A stretch of DNA of 47,581 nt from Bacillota bacterium. Lineage in GTDB: Bacteria > Bacillota > Clostridia > Christensenellales > Aristaeellaceae. This document shows positions 24,042 to 29,550 of this stretch, piece after piece (within the stretch, counting starts at the first letter, position 1; each line of letters starts with the position of its first letter). The notes below the pieces were generated by a model, which was not told the origin of the DNA, made no database searches, and saw only the letters and a program-made list of their open reading frames with translations. The stretch spans positions 1 through 47,581 of the forward strand of contig JAEZHK010000003.1 in assembly GCA_023416655.1 (NCBI GenBank), read 5' to 3'. Made by a program: the position numbers and the translations under genes.

Positions 24042-25309
24042 ACTCCAGAGCGCGCGTGATCGCCGCCATCAACCACCAACAGCCCGACCGCTGCCCTATC
24101 GACCTCGCCGCCACCGCCCAGACCGGTATGAACGCCTCGACGCTCTACCGCCTCAGAAAGGCGCTGGGGCTTCCCGAGCACCCCATCCGCATCATCGAAC
24201 CCGCGCAGATGCTGGGCGACCCGGGCGAGGATCTTTTGAAGCTGGTCGGGAGCGACGTCGTCGGCCTGTGGAACCGGGGCAATTTCTACGGCTACCGGAA
24301 CGAGAACTGGAAACCCTGGACGATGAGCGACGGCACGCCGGTTTTGATGGGTGGCGGGTTTGAGTACGACGAGGACGCGGCAGGCCGCACCTGGGTATAC
24401 CCGCAGAGCGACCGGAGCGCGAAGTACAGCGCCGTGATGCCCGCGGGCGGATCGTTCTTCGATTCGGTGGATCACGCCGAGCCCTTCGATATGGACGACA
24501 TGGACGAGGGCGACCTCACGCCGAGGGAGGACTTTCAAAACGACTTCTCCGCCGCCACCGAGGAGGACGCGCGCTACTGGGAAAAAGAGAGCCGCCGCCT
24601 TTACGAGGAGACGGAATATGCCGTCGTGGGCATGTTGGGCGGCGCGGGGTTCGGCGACGTGGCCTGCCTGCCTGGTCCCTTCGTCAAGCGCCCGCGCGGC
24701 ATCCGCCGCATGGACGACTGGCTGGCGGCGCACCTTCTGTTCCCCGACTACGTGGACGAGGTGTTCTCGCTGCAAGCCGAGGTGATGCTCAAAAATCTCG
24801 AGCTCTATCGGCAGGCGGTGGGCGAGCGAATCCAGATCGTCTGGATGTCCGGCACCGACTTCGGCACGCAGCACGGCACCTTCCTGAGCCCGGAAATTTT
24901 CAGAAAGCTCTACAAGCCCCACTACCTGGCGGTCAACGGCTGGGTGCACGAGCATACCGGCTGGAAGACCTTCTACCACTCCTGCGGCGCGGTTTACCCG
25001 CTGATGAAGGACTTCGTGGAGATGGGCGTGGACATTCTGAACCCGCTGCAGCTGTCCGCCGACGGCATGGACCCGGTGAAGATCAAGGAAGAGTTCGGAA
25101 GCAGCTTGACTTTCTGGGGCGGCGGCGTCGACACGCAGCGGACGCTGCCCTTCGGAACGCCCGACGAGGTGCGGCGCGAGGTCCGGGAGCGCATCAAGAT
25201 TCTGAACCGGAGCGGCGGATACGTGTTCAATCCGATCCACAACGTGGTGGCGAACGTGCCGCCGGAGAACCTGATCGCGATGTACCAAGCCGCGCAAGCT
25301 GGGCGATGA
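24038..25309 (+). CDS. UroD/MtaA-family protein, longer form (paralogue 3)
   Basis: A 423-residue member of the same superfamily, about 80 residues longer than its neighbours. The extra sequence lies in an acidic insertion around residues 110-190 (F-D-M-D-D-M-D-E-G-D-L-T). The zinc motif is F-Y-H-S-C-G-A-V-Y, followed by V-D-I-L-N-P-L-Q-L-S-A-D-G-M-D and G-G-G-V-D-T-Q-R-T-L-P-F-G-T-P. The last motif, with its conserved T-L-P-F-G-T-P, is shared with paralogue 2 (Q-Q-L-L-P-F-G-T-P). ATG at 24038 overlaps the preceding stop. A 14-bp hairpin begins in its last codons. It is likely a methyltransferase or a related barrel enzyme acting on the imported compound; no exact substrate can be read. Confidence 0.87.
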   Translation: MNSRARVIAAINHQQPDRCPIDLAATAQTGMNASTLYRLRKALGLPEHPIRIIEPAQMLGDPGEDLLKLVGSDVVGLWNRGNFYGYRNENWKPWTMSDGTPVLMGGGFEYDEDAAGRTWVYPQSDRSAKYSAVMPAGGSFFDSVDHAEPFDMDDMDEGDLTPREDFQNDFSAATEEDARYWEKESRRLYEETEYAVVGMLGGAGFGDVACLPGPFVKRPRGIRRMDDWLAAHLLFPDYVDEVFSLQAEVMLKNLELYRQAVGERIQIVWMSGTDFGTQHGTFLSPEIFRKLYKPHYLAVNGWVHEHTGWKTFYHSCGAVYPLMKDFVEMGVDILNPLQLSADGMDPVKIKEEFGSSLTFWGGGVDTQRTLPFGTPDEVRREVRERIKILNRSGGYVFNPIHNVVANVPPENLIAMYQAAQAGR

Positions 25310-25333
25310 AATCCCCCGAGGGGATTTCATCGC
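25303..25333 (+). terminator. Hairpin overlapping the stop of the third UroD-like gene
   Basis: A perfect 14-bp stem (GCGATGAAATCCCC / GGGGATTTCATCGC) with a CGA loop; the stop codon lies inside the left arm. No T-run follows, so it is a 3'-end stabiliser or weak terminator. Confidence 0.6.
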
Positions 25334-25401
25334 GAAGGTGGAGGTCTGCGCGCGCCTAAAATTCTCACGAATTTCCGGGCGGCGCACTGACTTGAGGTAT
25401 T

Positions 25402-25465
25402 GTTTCCTACACCAGTGTTCGCACTGGTTCCGGAAACCGATTCCCGGCGCGCAGGTCGCCGGGAA
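25402..25465 (+). other. Structured non-coding region with two stacked hairpins
   Basis: Hairpin one: GTTTCC, 3-nt bulge, ACCAGTG-TTCG-CACTGGT, 3-nt bulge, GGAAAC (25402-25437), capped by a stable UUCG tetraloop. Hairpin two: TTCCCGGCG / CGCCGGGAA with a 7-nt loop (25441-25465). They lie in a 290-bp gap between the UroD operon and the VOC gene. I find no gene here. It could be a small RNA or the remnant of a mobile repeat; no T-run supports a terminator. Confidence 0.5.
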
Positions 25466-25518
25466 CGATGAGAAGGTACGAAGGGGTTCGCCCAAAAACC
25501 GAGCAAGGTACGCGGACA

Positions 25519-25566
25519 GAACCGGCTCCGTGGTCTGTTGACCGCCGGGGCCGGTTCCGCTATAAT
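25519..25566 (+). promoter_or_regulatory. Near-consensus promoter with overlapping long inverted repeat
   Basis: TTGACC (25538-25543), a 17-nt spacer and TATAAT (25561-25566) lead to the VOC gene at 25600. An imperfect inverted repeat (GAACCGGCTCCG.GGTC with GACC.CCGGGGCCGGTTC, about 25521-25558) covers the -35 and the whole spacer. A dimeric regulator could bind here, or the DNA may extrude a cruciform. Confidence 0.8.
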
Positions 25567-25599
25567 CAGAGTATCATAGATCTCTCAGGAGGAATTGGT

Positions 25600-25962
25600 A
25601 TGAAGTTTTGCTGGTGCACGCTGCACGTGCGCGATCTGGAAAAATCATTGACCTTCTACCGGGACATCGCGCGGCTGAATGTACTCAGGCGGTTCGGCGC
25701 GGGGCCGGGCATGGAGATCGCGTTTCTGGGCGACGAGGGCAGCGAGATCGAGCTGATGTGCGACGGCCAGGACCATCCGGTGGACCTGGGCAAGGACATT
25801 TCTCTGGGGTTTGAGGTCAAGTCACTGGACGAGCAGATGGCCTTCGTCCGGGAAAAGGGCTTCCCCATTCACAGCGGACCGTTTCAGCCCAATCCCCACG
25901 TCCGGTTCTTCTTCGTCAAGGACCCGGACGGGCTTTCGATCCAGTTTGTAGAAAACCGCTAG
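25600..25962 (+). CDS. VOC-superfamily (glyoxalase/bleomycin-resistance fold) protein
   Basis: A 120-residue single-domain VOC protein. The beta-alpha-beta-beta-beta pattern is visible: W-C-T-L-H-V-R-D-L-E-K-S-L-T-F-Y near the start, I-E-L-M-C-D-G in the middle, and F-F-V-K-D-P-D-G-L-S-I-Q-F-V-E-N at the C-terminus. Candidate metal ligands are the N-terminal His (residue 8), a central Glu and the C-terminal Glu, the glyoxalase I arrangement. A lactoylglutathione-lyase-like role is possible, but other VOC functions are not excluded. Start at 25600 is fixed by AGGAGGAATTGGT and by the promoter just upstream; the longer frame from 25468 would precede that promoter. Confidence 0.88.
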   Translation: MKFCWCTLHVRDLEKSLTFYRDIARLNVLRRFGAGPGMEIAFLGDEGSEIELMCDGQDHPVDLGKDISLGFEVKSLDEQMAFVREKGFPIHSGPFQPNPHVRFFFVKDPDGLSIQFVENR

Positions 25963-25996
25963 ACCGGTTCCCCTGTCACATCGTGGGCATTTGACG

Positions 25997-26060
25997 CCAT
26001 TGCGAAATGATCCTTCGTCCAAACGGGCGAGAGGTGTTTTTCCCTCACTGGAAGCGCGCT
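25997..26060 (+). repeat. Partial second copy of the 160-bp inverted-repeat element (left half)
   Basis: The first 37 bp match the left end of the 17071 element at 29 positions, including exact TTCGTCCAAA and GGCGAGAG blocks. Similarity fades after about 60 bp. The right half is missing, and the methyltransferase gene's ribosome binding site follows. Confidence 0.65.
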
Positions 26061-26074
26061 TATGGAGGATAAAG

Positions 26075-27112
26075 ATGAGCATTGTGGATGAGTTTGCGGA
26101 AGCGATCGTGCTGCTGAATGAAAAGAAGCTCGACAAAGCGGCAGAGCGCTTGCTTCAGCTTGAGCGGCATCCCGAGATGGCCCCTTTTTGTTATTATCAT
26201 CTCGCACAGATTGCCAATATGACGGGGGAACCGGACCTTTCATACGACCTGTATACCAAGGCGTTCATGGCCAAGCCGGATTTGACCGGCACCATGTATA
26301 ATCCCAGCCACCCAAGCCACCCTTACGTTTTCAAGGGGTTGAACGAGGAAGACGAGTTCACCGACTGCCCGCTGTGCGGGAAGCCGGGCACCTCCTATTG
26401 GACGTATCCATTGATGGAGGCGGCGGACTACAGTCCCGCGTTCAATCCAATCCGGTTGTGGATGCGTTGCGATGACTGCAACCACCTGTTTGCCCGGCAT
26501 TTTCCGAAAAATCTGCCGATGGGTGACGACGAGTCCCGGGCTGCGGGCACGCACCTCTTTGGATATTATTCCGACCTCCTCAGCCGGCTCAGGCAATACA
26601 CGGCGGGCATGACGCTGTTTGAAGTGGGGATCGGCGGCTGTGAATGCCTTCTGGCGGCGAGGGAGATTGGGTATCAGTGCGCCGGGCTGGACGTGGTGCC
26701 GAGCCTCGTTCGGAATGCGCGGAGTCAATACGGCCTGGACGTAGAAAGCTGTGACTTCGTCGCGTACGAAACGGAACAAAAATGGGATGTCCTCATCATG
26801 GGCGATGTGCTGGAGCACGTCAGCGATCCCGTTCTGGCCATCAAAAAAGCCGCGTCCATGTTGAAGGACGACGGCGTGCTTTGGATTTCGACCCCGAATT
26901 TTGAGTGCGCGTTCACCTGCGTGGTCGGCCATAACGATCCCATGCGCAAAGAGCCGTATCACATCAACTACTTTTCGCGAACATCCCTGTACCTGCTGCT
27001 TGAAAAGGCCGGGCTGGTGCCTGTGGACTACAGAATCTCGCAGCATTACAACGGGTCGATGGAGATCATCGCCATAAAGTCGTCCCGGCTGGAAGAAATC
27101 TCGGGAAGGTAG
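26075..27112 (+). CDS. Class I SAM-dependent methyltransferase with TPR-like and zinc-ribbon regions
   Basis: A 345-residue protein. Residues 1-70 look like two TPR-type helical pairs. Residues 95-140 form a zinc ribbon, C-P-L-C-G (C98, C101) and C-D-D-C (C132, C135). Then comes a Rossmann methyltransferase domain with the SAM motif L-F-E-V-G-I-G-G (181-188), D-V-V-P, and the post-motif L-I-M-G-D-V-L-E-H-V-S-D-P. This layout resembles zinc-ribbon methyltransferases in sugar and surface-polymer loci, where they methylate sugars or act as C-methyltransferases. The substrate here is unknown. ATG at 26075 has GGAGGATAAAG upstream; the longer frame from 25991 passes through the repeat element and is rejected. 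It converges with the radical SAM gene with a 10-bp gap. Confidence 0.88.
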   Translation: MSIVDEFAEAIVLLNEKKLDKAAERLLQLERHPEMAPFCYYHLAQIANMTGEPDLSYDLYTKAFMAKPDLTGTMYNPSHPSHPYVFKGLNEEDEFTDCPLCGKPGTSYWTYPLMEAADYSPAFNPIRLWMRCDDCNHLFARHFPKNLPMGDDESRAAGTHLFGYYSDLLSRLRQYTAGMTLFEVGIGGCECLLAAREIGYQCAGLDVVPSLVRNARSQYGLDVESCDFVAYETEQKWDVLIMGDVLEHVSDPVLAIKKAASMLKDDGVLWISTPNFECAFTCVVGHNDPMRKEPYHINYFSRTSLYLLLEKAGLVPVDYRISQHYNGSMEIIAIKSSRLEEISGR

Positions 27113-27122
27113 GCGCGGATTT

Positions 27123-28169
27123 TCACACTTTTCCTGTCTGCAACAGCGAATTGGCAAGCGCCGCCACACGTTCCCGCTCTTCCGGCGTGTAGGTGAACAT
27201 GTCCAGCGTCATTCTGTTCTTGTGCAGCATCGCTACGAGATACCCTGCCGCGCCGATCAGCATTTCGCGCTGTTCCGCGGTCAGGGTATATTTTTCCCGC
27301 ATGTCACGGGAAACGGTCAAATGAGGAACCTTCAGAATTTTCATGATTTCGATGACGGAGAAGTAATCCGCCTGAGTGTTGTTGATGCCGGGAAGCACGA
27401 TGTATTTCAGCGAGATCTGGCCCGGCCTTGCGCTGCGGCCATAGTACTTTACCAGATTGGTCGTAACCGCTTCAAAATTGTCAACGCCTTTGACCTTATG
27501 CCATGTTTTCGGCGTACCGGCATCAATGGACAGGTTGATGGCCGAATTCGGATTTGCAGAGAGGTTCGCCGCCACGCCTTCCTCAAAGAGGAAGCAATTC
27601 GTATAGAAAGTGGCGGCCTGGTCCCTGACGAGGCTAAAAATCCGGTCCTTGTACGGATGGATGGCAATCTCACCGCTGGACACCTGCCATCTGGCGTTTG
27701 GCGCGATGCGCCCGGTTTCCCGCGCGTAATCCAGCATGTCAAACAGTTTTCCATAATATTCCGCGTGGAGTCGCCTGTCAAAACGACCCGACTCCCCGCA
27801 GTGAACGTCGCAATAGATACACTTGCACTGGCATGGCGCGGGATAGCACGAAAGGTTGACGTAGTGAATCAGCCCGTCGAAATTGCCGTGTTCGCCCTCC
27901 ACAAAATTGGCGCACTCAGCGCAACCCGCCGGGAAATTACGCTCGTCGTCCGAGCCGCCCAACAAACTGAGCCTCACGCTTTCCGCGATGATCTCGGCGC
28001 GCTTTCGCCGGAAGCCCTCCAGGGACTGTTGCGAGGATTCACAAAGCGCCGTTCCGGGCACGTCGCGAACGTTTTCACAGCACAGCGTCAGACAGTTGTC
28101 GCCTGTGTCAATGCGCCCGTTGATGTTCAGGTAGAAGTTCTCAATCATCGCGCAACTTTTGTATTTCAA
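27123..28169 (-). CDS. Radical SAM protein, substrate unknown
   Basis: About 348 residues. The [4Fe-4S] motif is C-x3-C-x2-C within P-A-P-C-Q-C-K-C-I-Y-C (C113, C117, C120 from the TTG start). Upstream cysteines form a second motif (N-F-P-A-G-C-A-E-C-A-N-F), also found as F-P-R-G-C-R-S-C in the other radical SAM protein at 37759. Further cysteines C26, C30 and C31 lie near the N-terminus. The central barrel shows V-S-S-G-E-I-A-I-H-P. A C-terminal SPASM cluster is not evident. Start: TTG at 28169 (K-Y-K-S-C-A) gives a family-like N-terminus after GGGGCG; ATG at 28148 is the alternative. The downstream neighbour is a methyltransferase, converging. Confidence 0.85.
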   Translation of the reverse strand: MKYKSCAMIENFYLNINGRIDTGDNCLTLCCENVRDVPGTALCESSQQSLEGFRRKRAEIIAESVRLSLLGGSDDERNFPAGCAECANFVEGEHGNFDGLIHYVNLSCYPAPCQCKCIYCDVHCGESGRFDRRLHAEYYGKLFDMLDYARETGRIAPNARWQVSSGEIAIHPYKDRIFSLVRDQAATFYTNCFLFEEGVAANLSANPNSAINLSIDAGTPKTWHKVKGVDNFEAVTTNLVKYYGRSARPGQISLKYIVLPGINNTQADYFSVIEIMKILKVPHLTVSRDMREKYTLTAEQREMLIGAAGYLVAMLHKNRMTLDMFTYTPEERERVAALANSLLQTGKV

Positions 28170-28217
28170 GGTTTGCGCCCCACATTCGTCCGTTTCGATT
28201 GTTTTACTTTCAGTGCC

Positions 28218-28247
28218 AATGTACCACAAGATTGCCATACCCGTCAA
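28218..28247 (-). promoter_or_regulatory. Candidate promoter of the first radical SAM gene
   Basis: On the minus strand TTGACG (28242-28247), an 18-nt spacer and TACATT (28218-28223), leaving a leader of about 40 nt before the TTG start. This argues against the longer frame that begins at 28280. Confidence 0.55.
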
Positions 28248-28298
28248 CTGAAAACGGGCACGGCGTTTACCTTCGCGCATCGCGGGCTTTCAGCGCCG

Positions 28299-29315
28299 TT
28301 ATACCGGCTGCGGTGCGCGCCGTCTGCGCTTTAAGCCGCTGGCGGCCACGATGTCGATCATCGTGCGCGTCAGCGGGCGGGTCTTGTAGCCGAGTTCCCG
28401 GGTCGCCTTTTCGTGGGAGTAGAGCGCGTTCCGGGTCGCGGTGTGCAGCGCGTAGCGGGTGAAGAGCGGCGCTTTTTTCATCAGGCGGTAGTAGGCCTCG
28501 GCCAGGGGCGCTACGGCCAGCGCCACCCAGGCGGGCAGGAACAGGCGGATTTTCCGAAGCCCCGCCACGCCGGTCAGCGTGTCGAGCAGCTCCCGGAAGC
28601 TGACAAACCGGTTGGACAGGATGTAGCACGCGCCACTCCGGCCCGCGTCCGCCGCGGCCACGACGCCGTCCGCCACGTCCCGCACGTCCACAAAGTCGAA
28701 CCCACCGCGAACCGCCGCCGCCAGCCTGCCCTTGAGGCAGGCGGTGATCAGGCGCGCCGCGCCCACCGCAGGGTTGCCATGGGGGCCGATGATGCCCGCC
28801 GGGTGTACGCAGACCGCGTCGAGGCCGACTTTCGCCGCGTCCAGCACCCGCTGGGTCGCCTCGGCCTTGCTCTTGTCGTAGGGTCCGGCCACGTCATCGG
28901 GGTTGAAGGCGTCGATCTCCCGCATCACCTGGCCCCTGGGCAGGATCGGGATCGCGTGCACGGAACTGACGTAGACCAGCCGCCGCGCGCCGTATTGCAT
29001 GCAGGCGGAGAGCACGTTCTCAGTGCCGCCCACGTTGACGTCAAAGAGCCGCCGGTTGGATTTGCCGGTGATCTCCACGATCCCAGCGCAGTGGACGACC
29101 ACCGCTTCCCCGCCGCAGCCATTGAGCAAGCGGCCAAGCGACGAAACGTCCCGCACGTCGCCCTCAATTTCCGTAAGAAGCCCACTCCGCGGCACGTAGT
29201 CCGGGCAGCGCTCGCCCGGGAGCACCAGCGCCCGCACCCTGTCGCCGCGCTCGAGCAGCGCCTTCACCACGTGGCTGCCCAGATGCCCAGCGGAGCCGGT
29301 CACGCAATAAATCAT
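28299..29315 (-). CDS. NAD-dependent epimerase/dehydratase (extended SDR)
   Basis: A 338-residue extended short-chain dehydrogenase/reductase. The NAD motif is V-T-G-S-A-G-H-L-G-S-H (residues 5-15, the GxxGxxG pattern), followed by E-G-D-V-R-D, V-V-H-C-A-G, the catalytic Y-D-K-S-K (YxxxK), and V-H-P-A-G-I-I-G-P-H-G-N. It resembles 3-beta-hydroxysteroid dehydrogenase/dihydroflavonol-reductase-like epimerases. The C-terminal part has a hydrophobic stretch (L-F-L-P-A-W-V-A-L-A-V-A-P) and a basic tail (L-K-R-R-R-R-A). ATG at 29315 has only a weak AGCGGG site. A clear promoter with an overlapping palindrome lies upstream. The substrate, perhaps a nucleotide sugar or a small ketone, is not clear. 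Confidence 0.88.
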   Translation of the reverse strand: MIYCVTGSAGHLGSHVVKALLERGDRVRALVLPGERCPDYVPRSGLLTEIEGDVRDVSSLGRLLNGCGGEAVVVHCAGIVEITGKSNRRLFDVNVGGTENVLSACMQYGARRLVYVSSVHAIPILPRGQVMREIDAFNPDDVAGPYDKSKAEATQRVLDAAKVGLDAVCVHPAGIIGPHGNPAVGAARLITACLKGRLAAAVRGGFDFVDVRDVADGVVAAADAGRSGACYILSNRFVSFRELLDTLTGVAGLRKIRLFLPAWVALAVAPLAEAYYRLMKKAPLFTRYALHTATRNALYSHEKATRELGYKTRPLTRTMIDIVAASGLKRRRRAPQPV

Positions 29316-29342
29316 GAAATCGCCCGCTTTCCAAAATTGCGC

Positions 29343-29374
29343 AATGCGCGGATTCCGTCACGGATCCGCGCATT
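29343..29374 (-). promoter_or_regulatory. Palindrome at the transcription start of the epimerase gene (possible operator)
   Basis: Arms AATGCGCGGAT(T)CCG and CGGATCCGCGCATT form a 14-bp inverted repeat with one bulged T and a 3-nt loop. It begins 2 nt after the -10 box, so it covers the predicted +1, as a repressor site or a 5'-end mRNA hairpin would. Confidence 0.6.
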
Positions 29375-29375
29375 C

Positions 29376-29405
29376 AGTATAGCGCCCGCCGGGAAGAAGG
29401 CGCAA
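29376..29405 (-). promoter_or_regulatory. Promoter of the epimerase gene
   Basis: On the minus strand TTGCGC (29400-29405), an 18-nt spacer and TATACT (29376-29381). The gap from the P-type ATPase stop at 29551 otherwise shows a loose 10-bp inverted repeat at 29418-29427/29469-29478 and nothing else I can name. Confidence 0.65.
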
Positions 29406-29550
29406 CGGGCAGATGGACGCCGCCTGTAGGGTATCAAACACGTGCATCCATGCCGTGCGGGATAACGAACAGGCGGCGAGAATCATGAATTTTACCGACA
29501 CTTTCCCTTCAACCCGCGGACCCGATTTCGCCACGATTGGCGCTCTGCAC

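Noticed and set aside
25468..25599. 44-residue N-terminal extension of the VOC protein
   Set aside because: It begins upstream of the TTGACC/TATAAT promoter. The VOC fold starts at 25600 behind AGGAGG.
29352..29486. Minus-strand 44-codon frame (starting MILAACSLSRTAW) between the P-type ATPase and the epimerase
   Set aside because: It has no ribosome binding site and runs through the epimerase promoter and palindrome, so it is probably not translated.
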